IMG/VR virus record: IMGVR_UViG_3300018954_000004
Span: 1 to 48,293 of that record
Length of the DNA stretch: 48,293 bases
DNA from: a virus
Direction: 5' to 3' (one strand)
Positions within the stretch are counted from its first letter, which is position 1. Every line of letters starts with the position of its first letter. The position numbers and the translations under genes were made by a program. This document shows positions 7,174 through 15,521 of this stretch, one piece after another. The notes beneath the pieces were generated by a model, which was not told the origin of the DNA, did no database searches, and worked only from the letters and a program-made list of their open reading frames with translations.

Positions 7174-9690
7174 TCAGGCGTACTTCGTGGTGGCGCGGCT
7201 GGCGCGACCGCTGCCGCGGAAGGCTTCGAGGCTGCGCTGGCGCTCCACAAAACGGGCGCCCTCCTGCACCGCCTCGTCAATGTCGTAGCCGGTGATGTTG
7301 ACGACGTAGGTGTCTCCGCTGGCCCGCGCGTCCGCCTTCGTCGCGCCCTGGCGCCGCGGGTCCCTCGGGTCCTTCCAGTCGGGCGCCGACGGCCTCTCCG
7401 GGTCGTAGTCGGAGTTGGGGCCGGGCGCTGGCACGGGGCGCCGACCACTGCCACCGGGTGCCGGCGTCGGCGTCGGCGTCGGCGGAGGCGTGGGCTCCCT
7501 GGTGGGTCCGTCCTGCGTGTCCTGCGTCTCGAAGCGGCGCAGCGCCACCTTCCACGCCTGTGGCACGTTGCTGAGGGCTTCCGTCGCGCGGCGCTGGGCC
7601 TCCGCGCTGCGCAGCGTCTGCGCCGTGTTCTCCGCCGTGGCGGCCGCCGAGTTCCAGGTGGTGTTGCGCAGCGTGTGCAGCGCCTCGCCCATGGCGTCCG
7701 TATTCACCTTCATCCTGTCCAGCGAGTTGGCGAATTTCTTCAGCGCGTCAATGCCCAGCCAATCCACCGCCTTGCTGATAGCGCGAATGACAGACTGGAT
7801 GGCCCCGACTACGGCGTTCCACACGGTGCCCAGCGCCTGGGCCACAGTGAGGATGATGGTGCCGACGAACTTCAATACTTCGAAGAGCGCCTTCAGTGCC
7901 GGCCCGGCGAGCACCTGCAGCGGCGCCATGATGGCCATGAAGGCCTGCCCCACCACCTGGAGCAGCGGCGCCAGGCCCTGGAGCAACTGGCCCACCAGCA
8001 CCAGCGGCGGCACCAGGGGTTTGATGACTTCACCCAGCATCTCGAAGAGTGGGGTGAGCGCCGACAGGATGGCGTCGATGATGAGGGAGATGGCGCCCAG
8101 CAGCGGCTGGAGCGGCTCCAGCACCTTCCCAAGCGCGTCCGCCACCCGCTGGAGAATGGTGGAGACCATACTCATTAGCGTCTGGAAGCCCTCGGACTGA
8201 GTGAGCAGCTCGCCCACAACGGCCGCCACGCCGCCCAACGGGTTGCCGCCGGCGGCGAGGGTGCCCTGGGTGAAGAGGTCCGCCATGTCCGCGAGCTGGC
8301 CGAAGGCGCTGGCGAAGCGCTGCTGCAATGCCTCGCGAGCCTGAGCAATCGCCTGGCGCGCGGCCTCGGCGGCTTCGGCCATGGCGCGTGCGAGAGCCTT
8401 GGCCTTGTCTTCCGCGGCCTTGCTGAGGGCGCGGGTGGCCTCACCTCCGTGCGCGGCGAGCTCCATGACGTCCTTCACCAACCCGGAAAGCTCTCGCTTC
8501 GCCGGGCCCGTGACGTCAATGCCCTGGTCCTCGTCCTTCACCCGGACGTCCGCCTTCTCCTGCGAGAGGCTGGGCAGGCTCGGCAGCATTGCCGTCAGCT
8601 TTTCGAGGAGGGCGGACAGGCCCATGTCCTCGAACATCTTCTTCGTGCCGGCCAGGGCCCCGGAGACGCCCGTGGCTACGCCCTGGCCCACGGCCTTGCC
8701 CGCGTCGTAGACGGTGGCCCCCAGGGAGGCCACCGCGTCACCCAGCGCCTGGGCGCCGACGGCCACCTGGTCCTTGACGTATGCGCCGCCGGCTTCCAGC
8801 GCCTTCAACAAGTCCTCGCCCGTCAACCCCGCGGCGGCCTTCAGCCCGGCCTGCAGGCGCGTCATTCCCAGCACGTCAGCCAACGGCAACAGCTTCTTCG
8901 CCGTCTCGCGCACCAGCCACGCCATGGTGTTGAGCGAGTCCATGACGATGGCGTGGATGGTGGCCCCCAGCGCCTCGAAGGTGCCCTTGAGCACTTCCCA
9001 CACCCTGGCAGCCACCTGACCGATGGCTGCGAGGATGCTGAGCACGGACTCGCGCAAGCCCGTGGAAGTGTCCGTCCACGCGCCATAAACGGCCCCCGCC
9101 AGAAGCGTCAGCGCGCCGATGGCCGCAGCAACGGCCGCCACAGGAGCGGCGAGGCCGGCCAGCGTGGCCCCGAGAGAAGCGAGGCCGGTGGACTTCGACA
9201 GTGCGCCCAGCGCGTTGAGGAGCAAACCCATTCCGCCGGAGAGGGCCTCCACCACGCCGGCCATTTTCCCCAGCACGCCGATGGCCAGTCCCGCGCTGGC
9301 CACCCACGTAGCCATGTCCGCTGCGGCTTGCTTCGTCTCCGGCGACAGGCGTTGGAACGTGGCCACCAGTCGCTCGACGAAGTCGGTGAGCTTCGTCACC
9401 ACCGGGGCGAAGAGGTCTCCGAGGTCCGCCGCGAGCGTGTAGAGCAGGTCCGTCAGGCGCTCCACCTCGTCCTTCAAGTCCGAGTTGGACTGCGTGGCGG
9501 CAGCGACGGCGCCGGCGATGCCGGCAGCCACCACGGCGCCGATTTCTCCAATGTCGTTGGCCGCGGCCTTCACCTGCTTGGCCGCCTTCTCGACGCCCTC
9601 GACGAGGTCGCCGAGCGACTTCAGCGCCTCGCCGATGCTCGCCGTAACGGCCACGTAAACGTCGCCGACCTTGAGTGCCCCGCCGGACAT
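7174..9690 (-). CDS. Tape measure protein
   Basis: An 838-residue, mostly helical protein located after the tail chaperone pair and before the tail-tip genes, the canonical place for the tape measure that sets tail length and assists DNA entry. It has long Ala/Leu/Val-rich stretches, including hydrophobic segments at about residues 50-65, 150-210 and 525-620. A Pro/Arg/Ser/Gly-rich disordered part lies near residues 730-790, followed by a short ordered C terminus. With the usual ~1.5 angstrom per residue the tail would be roughly 125 nm long. There is no peptidase or transglycosylase motif that I can see. It lies 3 nt after the end of the chaperone frame. Confidence 0.8.
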   Translation of the reverse strand: MSGGALKVGDVYVAVTASIGEALKSLGDLVEGVEKAAKQVKAAANDIGEIGAVVAAGIAGAVAAATQSNSDLKDEVERLTDLLYTLAADLGDLFAPVVTKLTDFVERLVATFQRLSPETKQAAADMATWVASAGLAIGVLGKMAGVVEALSGGMGLLLNALGALSKSTGLASLGATLAGLAAPVAAVAAAIGALTLLAGAVYGAWTDTSTGLRESVLSILAAIGQVAARVWEVLKGTFEALGATIHAIVMDSLNTMAWLVRETAKKLLPLADVLGMTRLQAGLKAAAGLTGEDLLKALEAGGAYVKDQVAVGAQALGDAVASLGATVYDAGKAVGQGVATGVSGALAGTKKMFEDMGLSALLEKLTAMLPSLPSLSQEKADVRVKDEDQGIDVTGPAKRELSGLVKDVMELAAHGGEATRALSKAAEDKAKALARAMAEAAEAARQAIAQAREALQQRFASAFGQLADMADLFTQGTLAAGGNPLGGVAAVVGELLTQSEGFQTLMSMVSTILQRVADALGKVLEPLQPLLGAISLIIDAILSALTPLFEMLGEVIKPLVPPLVLVGQLLQGLAPLLQVVGQAFMAIMAPLQVLAGPALKALFEVLKFVGTIILTVAQALGTVWNAVVGAIQSVIRAISKAVDWLGIDALKKFANSLDRMKVNTDAMGEALHTLRNTTWNSAAATAENTAQTLRSAEAQRRATEALSNVPQAWKVALRRFETQDTQDGPTREPTPPPTPTPTPAPGGSGRRPVPAPGPNSDYDPERPSAPDWKDPRDPRRQGATKADARASGDTYVVNITGYDIDEAVQEGARFVERQRSLEAFRGSGRASRATTKYA

Positions 9691-9693
9691 GCT

Positions 9694-10286
9694 TCATTCC
9701 TCTGGGCGCTGGCGCACCCGGTAGACGATGGATTTCGTGTTGGCCCCTGGACGCGGCAGGGCGCCCGGGCTGGACGGCGCCCGCGAGCGCTCTGCCTCCA
9801 ACTCGCAGTAGGCGAGGTAGTGCACGGAGTCCGACCAGGCCCACTCGCGCACCTCGTCCGGCGACAGCCCCGTTGCTCGCACCACCCCGAAGAGGGCCTT
9901 CAGCTCGGGGTGGGCGAGGAGTTTCCCCGCGCCTCCGCCACCGTCGGCCCCGCGAAGGCGAGGGAGAACGCCTGCGAGTGCTCGTCGAGCCAGGGCTCCG
10001 TCTTCACCTGCTCCAGGTCCTCGTCGGCGAAGACGCGCTTCGCGCCGCCCGGGTGGAAGAGGACGCAGACGGCGACGCGCGCGAGAAAGCGCATGCCGGC
10101 CACCTCGTCCACGGGCCTGTTGTCGGGGCCGATGTCCCCGGACTGCCGGCCTGCCGCCAGCACGTTGATGCGGTCCCCGTTGGACGGGTAGCAGATGTCG
10201 TAAGCGTCGTCGCCGATGCGAATCTTCGCGTGGACCTGCCGGCGCGTGCCGAGCGGCTTGCGGTACACGGGGGCTTCGTTGCTCAT
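9694..10286 (-). CDS. gpGT-like tail assembly chaperone, -1 frameshift product
   Basis: Fusion predicted to arise when ribosomes slip back one base at GGGAAAC (9927-9921) near the end of the upstream frame and continue to 9694. It would be about 197 residues: 122 from the first frame plus 75 from the second, which begins LLAHPELKALFGVVRATG after the slip. The second frame has no ribosome site of its own and is open upstream across the slip site, which supports frameshifting over independent initiation. In lambda the matching gpG and gpGT proteins coat the tape measure and recruit tail-tube subunits. The location between tail tube and tape measure fits exactly. A GTG at 9885 could start a 63-residue free form. 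Confidence 0.65.
9900..10286 (-). CDS. gpG-like tail assembly chaperone, zero-frame product
   Basis: A 128-residue protein between the tail-tube and tape-measure genes, the position of lambda gpG. The N-terminal part is beta-rich and the rest helical, ending a few residues after the slippery sequence (SSPTPS). It should act in the cytoplasm during tail assembly, keeping the tape measure soluble in combination with the frameshifted long form. The assignment relies on position, size and the slip site rather than on a sequence match that I can verify. Confidence 0.65.
   Translation of the reverse strand: MSNEAPVYRKPLGTRRQVHAKIRIGDDAYDICYPSNGDRINVLAAGRQSGDIGPDNRPVDEVAGMRFLARVAVCVLFHPGGAKRVFADEDLEQVKTEPWLDEHSQAFSLAFAGPTVAEARGNSSPTPS
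9921..9927 (-). promoter_or_regulatory. GGGAAAC slippery heptamer for -1 frameshifting
   Basis: On the minus strand the zero-frame codons read CGG GGA AAC, giving the classical X XXY YYZ arrangement G GGA AAC. A one-base backward slip re-pairs both tRNAs on GGG and AAA. It lies in the overlap of the two chaperone frames, where many siphophages frameshift; lambda uses the related GGGAAAG. I did not resolve a stimulatory pseudoknot downstream. Confidence 0.75.
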
Positions 10287-10320
10287 GAGGGTGCCTCCTG
10301 GGTGACGTGGGTGGAGAAGC

Positions 10321-10752
10321 TCAGACGGGGATGGGCGCGCCCTGGCCGGAGAGGGTGGCGGAGAAGGTGATGAGGTCCGTCGCGCTGCGGCCCTCCTCGT
10401 ACGACGTCACGCTCACCGGGAAGCGCCAGCCCTGGCTGCCTGCGGCGGCAGTCGAGTCCTCGATGATGAGCAGGTACACCTTGGTGCCCTGCATGAAGGC
10501 GGTGCGCAGCAGCGTGTGCGTCGGGTCCGCCTTCATGAGGTGCCCGGAGAGGGGAATCTGGAAGGACTTCGAGGTGGTGACGGAGCGCTTCCACCCGTTG
10601 TCCTGGCCGAGGTAGCCGGTGTCGACGGTGTCCGCGGAGTAGTTGACGGGCGCCTCGGTGACGCCGTCCATTTTGTTGGCGGCGCTCGCGGCCTCGGTGG
10701 CCGAGGACGTCAGGTGGACGGCATGAATGTAGGCGACGGAGGGCTCTGCCAT
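10321..10752 (-). CDS. Major tail tube protein
   Basis: A 143-residue beta-rich protein with features of siphophage tail-tube subunits: short N terminus (MAEPSVAYIHAVHL), a middle GHLMKADPTHTLLRTAF segment, and a C-terminal strand series ending SATLSGQGAPIPV. It lies between the tail-completion protein and the chaperone pair, exactly where the tube gene is expected. Many copies should polymerise into the tail tube around the tape measure. I chose the ATG at 10752 because translation further upstream is Arg/Pro-rich and overlaps the neighbouring gene. The family match is inferred, not computed. Confidence 0.65.
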   Translation of the reverse strand: MAEPSVAYIHAVHLTSSATEAASAANKMDGVTEAPVNYSADTVDTGYLGQDNGWKRSVTTSKSFQIPLSGHLMKADPTHTLLRTAFMQGTKVYLLIIEDSTAAAGSQGWRFPVSVTSYEEGRSATDLITFSATLSGQGAPIPV

Positions 10753-10766
10753 GGTGCGGCTCCTAC

Positions 10767-11207
10767 TCAGCGAGAGGGGAAGGTTTTGGCGAGGTACGCG
10801 GCGAGGGCTTGGGCCACGCCCTTGCGTGCGCTCCCGCGCGACTTGCGGAAGGCCTTCTTCAGAAAGTGCGGGGGCGGGTTGAAAATCTGCTCTCCCCAGT
10901 GGAAGCCCTCGTGAATGGGGCCTGCCGCCTCGTGCGCGTAGCCCGCAGTCCACGTGCTGGAGAGGTGGTGCGTCAGGTTGCACGCGGGCCCGTCAATGAA
11001 TCCGGTGTCGGCCAGGGGCGGCTGCGGCGGCCCCTCGCTGGTGGGAAGGCGCTCTCCAGGCGCCTGCCGGGGCACGAGGAACTGGCTGAAGTCCAGCGTG
11101 CGCCGGGCTACGTCGCGCAGCGGCGCGTCCAACGCGCGCAGCACCGCCTCGGGACGCTGGCGCAACTGGACGAGCTTGCGGACGTCGATTTTCACCTTCA
11201 CCGGCAT
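10767..11207 (-). CDS. HK97 gp10-like tail completion protein
   Basis: A 146-residue basic protein, beginning MPVKVKIDVRKLVQLRQRPEAVLRALDAPLRDVARRTLDF, which resembles the helical start of HK97 gp10-type proteins. A later ...HEGFHWGEQIFNPPPHFLKKAF... segment is typical of the family's C-terminal half. These proteins act at the head-tail joining end of the tail during assembly. It lies between the tail-terminator-like gene and the tail tube. A CCCCTTCT leader motif is 7 nt before its ATG. Confidence 0.6.
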   Translation of the reverse strand: MPVKVKIDVRKLVQLRQRPEAVLRALDAPLRDVARRTLDFSQFLVPRQAPGERLPTSEGPPQPPLADTGFIDGPACNLTHHLSSTWTAGYAHEAAGPIHEGFHWGEQIFNPPPHFLKKAFRKSRGSARKGVAQALAAYLAKTFPSR

Positions 11208-11214
11208 GCACGGA

Positions 11215-11222
11215 AGAAGGGG
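11215..11222 (-). promoter_or_regulatory. Late-leader motif before the tail completion gene
   Basis: CCCCTTCT on the coding strand, 7 nt before the ATG, in the context GGCGCCGCCCCTTCTTCCGTGC. The 3' end of this context matches the prohead-protease leader. It occupies the place where a Shine-Dalgarno sequence would be expected. Confidence 0.6.
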
Positions 11223-11228
11223 CGGCGC

Positions 11229-11630
11229 CTACCCGGAGTGCCGGGCCACGACGTTGAAGCTGAAGCGCGGGCGTTGCCTGTCGTCCGGAGGCTGGGCCAG
11301 GGGGCCCGCGCCCTCGCACCAGACGGACACGTAGCCGGGCACTCGCGCCAAGTGCAGCGCCGTCCAGCACGCCACGGCGAGCTCGCGCGTGGCAGTGACG
11401 GCGCCGCGCAGGCCGCGCACTACCACCTGGCACTCCGGCTCGAGGAGTCCGCCGCCGCCCAGGTACGCGCCGCCCTCGCCTCCGGTGAAGCGCACGCAGA
11501 CGAGCTTGTCCGGCCCGTCCACGGGGAAGGGCCCCGCGTAGAGGGAGGGCGGGTTGCCGCCGGTGGTGACGCCCAGGCCGGCCGCGTCGAGGTATTGGGC
11601 CAGCTCCAGCTCCACGTCCCGAGGCGTCAC
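11229..11630 (-). CDS. Tail terminator / minor capsid-like protein
   Basis: A 133-residue protein starting at a GTG that overlaps the end of the previous gene by 4 bp. It starts TPRDVELELAQYLDAAGLGV and continues with beta strands such as KLVCVRFTGGEGGAYLGG and ECQVVVRG, a pattern common to phage tail-terminator proteins (DUF3168-like). In this position it would cap the tail tube and connect it to the head-completion proteins. The name is based on gene order and fold-like pattern. Confidence 0.5.
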   Translation of the reverse strand: MTPRDVELELAQYLDAAGLGVTTGGNPPSLYAGPFPVDGPDKLVCVRFTGGEGGAYLGGGGLLEPECQVVVRGLRGAVTATRELAVACWTALHLARVPGYVSVWCEGAGPLAQPPDDRQRPRFSFNVVARHSG

Positions 11631-11950
11631 AGGTACACCTCGCAGTGGTCCAGCGCCCCGGCCAGGTTGAAGCGAGGTGTCACCCGAAGGGGTTGCTTGC
11701 CGGCGCCGATGTCCTCCACGTCCGCCCCGGGCGGGTACACCGTGTCCCGCAGATCCACACGCGCGTGGGTGAAGAGGACGGCCTCGCTGGTGGCGTCGGT
11801 GCCGTCTGCCGCGACGAGGCGCTTCACGCTGCCCTGGTAGCGGCAGCGGTGCGGCTGGGGCTCGGAGTACTCGTGCTCCCCGCGCGCGTTGGTGGACAGC
11901 CACCGCGCCACGTGGAAGGTGTGCCGGAAGCGGTGCCCCATGAGGCTCAT
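11627..11950 (-). CDS. Head closure / head-tail joining protein
   Basis: A 107-residue small beta-barrel-like protein (MSLMGHRFRHTFHVARWLS, then EPQPHRCRYQGSVKRLVAADG, later FNLAGALDHCEVYL). Size, position between the connector and the tail terminator, and beta content fit SPP1 gp16/HK97-type head closure proteins. It overlaps its neighbours at both ends by 4 bp (ATGA), indicating tight translational coupling. No enzymatic motif is seen. Confidence 0.5.
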   Translation of the reverse strand: MSLMGHRFRHTFHVARWLSTNARGEHEYSEPQPHRCRYQGSVKRLVAADGTDATSEAVLFTHARVDLRDTVYPPGADVEDIGAGKQPLRVTPRFNLAGALDHCEVYL

Positions 11951-12594
11951 CGCCGCCTCCGGAAGGGTGCGGCCAGCTGGCGCGCGGAGGCGGGGAGGGC
12001 GCCACGCCCGCCGTCCTCGCCCACCGCGTACGAGGCGGACGTGTCGCCGATGGCCTCGGAAGTCACGTCCCCGGGCCGCCCGTCCCGGCTCACGGCCGCC
12101 GTCAGCACCTCCACCGCGGCGAGCTGCAGGGCGGCCGGCAGGTCCACGACGAGGGACGCATCCAGCGCGCGCTGCCCCGGTGTTACCCAGCCCGCGTCGA
12201 AGGTGACGAGCACCTCGCCCGTGTCCTGCGCGTCCAGCGGCGTCGAGGAGATGCCCGTCGTCCACGTGCCGGTGAAGGGCCAGGGCTGGCCCCGGGCCAC
12301 CAGCCTTCCGTGCACTGAGGACTCCACCGCATACGTGCTGGGGGCACGCTCCTGGCCGCGCACCTCCACCCGGTGCACCTGCCGCACAGCCCCGGAGCGC
12401 AGCCAGAGGTACTGCCCGCCGCGCCCGGCCGCCGACTCCACCACGCCCAGGCGCCGGTGCAGCGGGTAGCCCACGTGCGCCGCCAGCGCCTCGCTTGCAG
12501 CGGTGATGAGCAGCGACAGCCGTTCCGCCTCCACCGCGTCACGCACGGTGGAGGGGAGCTGCTCAGCCGTCACGAGGTCCACGGGCGAGGGCAT
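11947..12594 (-). CDS. Head-tail connector (adaptor) protein
   Basis: A 215-residue protein with the typical adaptor layout: N-terminal helices (LVTAEQLPSTVRDAVEAERLSLLITAASEALAAHVGYPL), a beta region that includes TYAVESSVHGRLV, and C-terminal helices (ALDASLVVDLPAALQLAAVEVLTAAVS). HK97 gp6-like adaptors bind the portal ring and extend the DNA channel. It lies downstream of the capsid gene and overlaps the head closure gene by 4 bp. Confidence 0.6.
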   Translation of the reverse strand: MPSPVDLVTAEQLPSTVRDAVEAERLSLLITAASEALAAHVGYPLHRRLGVVESAAGRGGQYLWLRSGAVRQVHRVEVRGQERAPSTYAVESSVHGRLVARGQPWPFTGTWTTGISSTPLDAQDTGEVLVTFDAGWVTPGQRALDASLVVDLPAALQLAAVEVLTAAVSRDGRPGDVTSEAIGDTSASYAVGEDGGRGALPASARQLAAPFRRRR

Positions 12595-12603
12595 GGCGTC
12601 ACC

Positions 12604-13038
12604 TCACAGCGGCAGGCGCTGGCCGCCGCCCAGCACGAGGGTGGCGCCCGCCACGACGGACGGCGTGGTGCCTCCGGTGAAGTCCACCACCTCCACCACG
12701 CGCAGGTATCGGTGGTCCTGGGGGGTGTACTGCAGGTCGAAGTCCCGCTCCTTGCACGCACCGCCATCCGTGAAGGTGAGGGTAACGCTGGCGCCATCGA
12801 CGTTCTTCAGCGGCGCCCAGCCGTTGGTGCCGTTGGGGCTCGTCTCCAGCGTGTACGTGATGCTCGTCGCGGTGGGCGTGCCCGCGACGGCGCCGACGTT
12901 CACCACGAGCGTGCCGCTGCCGTACTTGCTGACGTCGAAGGGAGTGCCGTTGCGGCTGCCCTTCGCCTGCTGCGCGGGGGCCAGCGCCTGGTGGTCCGCC
13001 TTGTAGCGGTAGCCGATGTTCGTCCTGTCCGGGTTCAT
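12604..13038 (-). CDS. Predicted virion protein next to the capsid gene (possible decoration protein)
   Basis: A 144-residue beta-rich protein, e.g. GSGTLVVNVGAVAG, SITYTLETSPNGTNGW, HRYLRVVEVVDFTGGTTPSVVAGATLVLGGG. Genes directly after the major capsid gene often encode head decoration or stabilising proteins. I do not recognise the family. The start at 13038 is preferred because the leader contains GGAG 5 nt upstream, and the translation upstream is not conserved-looking. The leader also has a degenerate copy (GCGCCCTTCCC) of the late motif. Confidence 0.45.
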   Translation of the reverse strand: MNPDRTNIGYRYKADHQALAPAQQAKGSRNGTPFDVSKYGSGTLVVNVGAVAGTPTATSITYTLETSPNGTNGWAPLKNVDGASVTLTFTDGGACKERDFDLQYTPQDHRYLRVVEVVDFTGGTTPSVVAGATLVLGGGQRLPL

Positions 13039-13099
13039 GTGTTCTCCGTGGGAGGGAAGGGCGCCGTCCACTACGACAGGCGGCGCAGGGGGGGGCGCG

Positions 13100-14305
13100 T
13101 CAGTACGGCATCTCCGTCCGCTCGGCGAACGCCTTCTTGTAGCGGAGCAGGTAGTCGATGTGGGTGATGCCGCGCATGGTCACCATGTCCGCGCTGAAGT
13201 CCGTGCCGTTCTCGCCCATCACCACCTCCAACGGCGTAGCGATGCCGAGAATCAGTTGCGCGGCGAGGCCGAAGCCGAGGATGTCGTCGCCCGCGAGCGT
13301 CTCCGTGTGGAAGTACGGCCGGCCGTTGAGCGTCGGCATCTCCGAGTCGCGCAGCTCCGGGAAGACCCAGCCAGCGTTGTCACGGGTCTGCTTCAGCGCG
13401 TGGAAGGTGTCCGTGTCCGAGTAGTAGAAGCCGCGGTTGGCCCGCACGCCGCCGGGGATGTTGGCCTTCGCCACGTCCGCGAGCAGGCCGTCCGTGTCGG
13501 CAATCTTGTTGGGGGTGGTATTGCCCGCCGCCGCCTTCCGCTGGCCCGAGTCCATCTGGTTGCGCACACCCGTAGGGCGCTTAGGGCCGACGCCCTTCAG
13601 GCCTACGGTGTCCAGCTCCAGGGCCACCGCGGCGCTCATGTCCTCGCCGAGAATGGCGGACGAATCCATGGTGCCCAAGCGGAGCAGGTCGTTGCTCAGG
13701 CGGCCCAGGGCGGAGAGCTTGTGCGCCTGGAGGACGAGGCGCCCGCCCTTCACGGTGGACGGCGTCGGCGGCTCGCCCTCGGCCACCCAGTACACCTGCA
13801 CGCCCTCGTCGATGGTGCCCATGGTGAGCTGGGTGCCGTAGTCCGAGACGGTGCGGATGCCGGCGGCGAGCAGGATGGAGTTGGGGCGCGTCAGCTCCAC
13901 CAACTCCGTGGACACCGTCTCCCGCGCGAAGAGGCCCCCCTGCTCGAAGACGCCCAGCAACTGGCCGGCCGCCTTCGTTCGCTCCAGGAAGGCGCCGAGC
14001 CGCTTGAAGTGGTCGGTGTTCGTCAGACCGAAGTGCTTGGCACGGCCGTAGTACTCCTGCTTCAGCCGCAGGCCGAGGCGGGCGTAGAGCTGCTTCTGAC
14101 GCGTCTCCTCGGAGAGGTCGAGCTGCAGGTCCTTGCCGGTGATGGGGGCGGAGGCCGGCGGGTTGGGCCGGCTGGCGAGGGCCGCCTCGACCGCGACGGT
14201 GGCCGCCTGGTCGACGGCCTTCTGCAGGTGGGTGGGCAGCGGGGGCGGGCCGCTCGGCGCAGCAGCGGTGCCGGGGGCGGCGGCGTTCTTCTTCTTCGTC
14301 TTCAT
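13100..14305 (-). CDS. Major capsid protein, HK97 fold
   Basis: A 401-residue capsid subunit. The N-terminal ~110 residues are Lys/Ala/Pro-rich then helical and may form a scaffold-like delta region. HK97-fold features follow: QGGLFARETVSTELVELTRPNSILLAAGIRTVSDYGTQ (N-arm and E-loop-like start), then AEGEPPTPS, KLSALGRLSNDLLR and LELDTVGLKG, and a C-terminal DILGFGLAAQLILGIATPLEVVMGENGTDF. It should assemble into the icosahedral head after prohead protease maturation. The clear AGGAG ribosome site lies 5 nt upstream. It lies between the protease and connector genes as in HK97. Confidence 0.8.
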   Translation of the reverse strand: MKTKKKNAAAPGTAAAPSGPPPLPTHLQKAVDQAATVAVEAALASRPNPPASAPITGKDLQLDLSEETRQKQLYARLGLRLKQEYYGRAKHFGLTNTDHFKRLGAFLERTKAAGQLLGVFEQGGLFARETVSTELVELTRPNSILLAAGIRTVSDYGTQLTMGTIDEGVQVYWVAEGEPPTPSTVKGGRLVLQAHKLSALGRLSNDLLRLGTMDSSAILGEDMSAAVALELDTVGLKGVGPKRPTGVRNQMDSGQRKAAAGNTTPNKIADTDGLLADVAKANIPGGVRANRGFYYSDTDTFHALKQTRDNAGWVFPELRDSEMPTLNGRPYFHTETLAGDDILGFGLAAQLILGIATPLEVVMGENGTDFSADMVTMRGITHIDYLLRYKKAFAERTEMPY

Positions 14306-14333
14306 GAAATCTCCTGGGAGGGCTTCGGTAGCC

Positions 14334-14341
14334 AGAAGGGG
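14334..14341 (-). promoter_or_regulatory. Late-leader motif before the capsid gene
   Basis: CCCCTTCT in a GCGCCGCCCCTTCT context, 28 nt before the capsid ATG. Unlike most copies, this leader still has a strong AGGAG between motif and start. The highest-expressed virion gene may need the better ribosome site. Confidence 0.55.
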
Positions 14342-14347
14342 CGGCGC

Positions 14348-15394
14348 TCAGCGGGTGGGCGGGAGGAGGGCGGCGTACGCGCGCACATCCGCTAGGGGCA
14401 GCGCATCGGCCTGGGCCTTCGAGAAGCCGAGCGCCTTGGCGACGCGACTGCGCAGCGCCTTGAGCTCCTCCTCGTCCTCCTCCTGCTCGGCGTCGTCCTT
14501 ATCGGCTGTGTCCTCTGAGTCCTCCTCGGGTGCCGGCTCCTCGTCAGCGGTGGTCTCCTCCGGCGCGTCCTCGTCCTCGGCTGCCGCTTCCTCCGAAGGC
14601 TCCTCGGTGTCCTCCTCGGCTGCTTCGTCGCCTTCCTCTTCGGACGCGGTCTCGTCTTCTTCCTCCGCCTCGTCCTCGTCCTCCGAACTGGACGGGTCTT
14701 CCTCCGAGGCGGACTCCTCATCCTGCTCGGCGTCGGCCTCCTCGGCGTTCGGTTCCACGGGCTCGTCCTCGACTGGCTCCGTGTCCTCGGCTTCCTCGTC
14801 CTCCTCCTTCTCCGTGGCCGTGGACGCCTTCGCCTTGAGCGCCAGCACCAGCGCCTTCACTTCCGCCACCAGCCCCTGGCAGGCTGCCTGCAGGTCGCGG
14901 TACGCCTTGAGGGAGTCCGCGGCGGAAGCGCCGGAGTCGTCCCCATCCAGGGAGCGCACGCGCACCGCGTCCTGGTTGGCGGGCACATTGACGACGCTCA
15001 GCTCGAGCAACTCCACCAGCGGGAAGTCGTAGCCGCCTTCCTGGTTGGGCACCGGCTCGGCCTCGGGCGCGGGCCGGAAGCCGATGCTGCAGGCCGAGAG
15101 GGTGCCCGCCTTCACCTTGGCTGCGATGGTGCGGGAGAGCTCGTCGGCACCGTCGAAGTGCAGCGCCGCCACCCACTGGCCCGCCTCGCGGAAGCACCGC
15201 GCGAAGCCGATGGCCGGGCCCCACCTGTCGTGCTGCCACAGCAGCGGGACGCGCACCTCGTCCCCAGCCGCCTTGAGGGCGAGCACCCGGTCCTGGTGCC
15301 TGTCGAGGTTGGTGGAGGTGATGCGGAATACCGGCGGGGCGTCACCGCTCCCGGTCGGTGAGGGCTCCAGCAGCTTGCGGAAGGTTCTCTTCAT
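14348..15394 (-). CDS. Prohead protease (S78-like) with long acidic C-terminal tail
   Basis: A 348-residue protein. Residues 20-150 form a phage prohead serine protease domain: ITSTNLDRHQDRV, H55 in LLWQHDRWG, S103 in LSACSIGF, and ELLELSVVNVPANQ, where the His and Ser are the presumed catalytic pair. A helical stretch (165-190) is followed by about 120 residues made almost only of Glu, Asp, Ser, Ala and Thr (about 196-318), then a short helical end. Acidic tails like this suggest a built-in scaffold or a DNA mimic that keeps the prohead interior free until processing. It lies between portal and capsid genes. The ATG at 15394 is chosen because it follows the late-leader motif. Confidence 0.75.
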   Translation of the reverse strand: MKRTFRKLLEPSPTGSGDAPPVFRITSTNLDRHQDRVLALKAAGDEVRVPLLWQHDRWGPAIGFARCFREAGQWVAALHFDGADELSRTIAAKVKAGTLSACSIGFRPAPEAEPVPNQEGGYDFPLVELLELSVVNVPANQDAVRVRSLDGDDSGASAADSLKAYRDLQAACQGLVAEVKALVLALKAKASTATEKEEDEEAEDTEPVEDEPVEPNAEEADAEQDEESASEEDPSSSEDEDEAEEEDETASEEEGDEAAEEDTEEPSEEAAAEDEDAPEETTADEEPAPEEDSEDTADKDDAEQEEDEEELKALRSRVAKALGFSKAQADALPLADVRAYAALLPPTR

Positions 15395-15401
15395 GCACGG
15401 G

Positions 15402-15409
15402 AGAAGGGG
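15402..15409 (-). promoter_or_regulatory. Late-leader motif before the protease gene
   Basis: CCCCTTCT within GGGCGCCCCTTCTCCCGTGC, 7 nt before the ATG. No separate Shine-Dalgarno sequence is visible between motif and start. Confidence 0.6.
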
Positions 15410-15521
15410 CGCCCGGCTCGCGACGCCCGCCGGCCGTCCGCCTCCGGCACGCCATTCCTCATGGCGCCGTCGATGAAGGCCAGGAGGTCGCCCTCGGCGG
15501 AGCGTCACCGCCGGGGAATCA

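Noticed and set aside
8449-10191. A 580-codon plus-strand frame
   Set aside because: Antisense to the tape measure and chaperone genes; His/Gln/Arg-rich without domain pattern.
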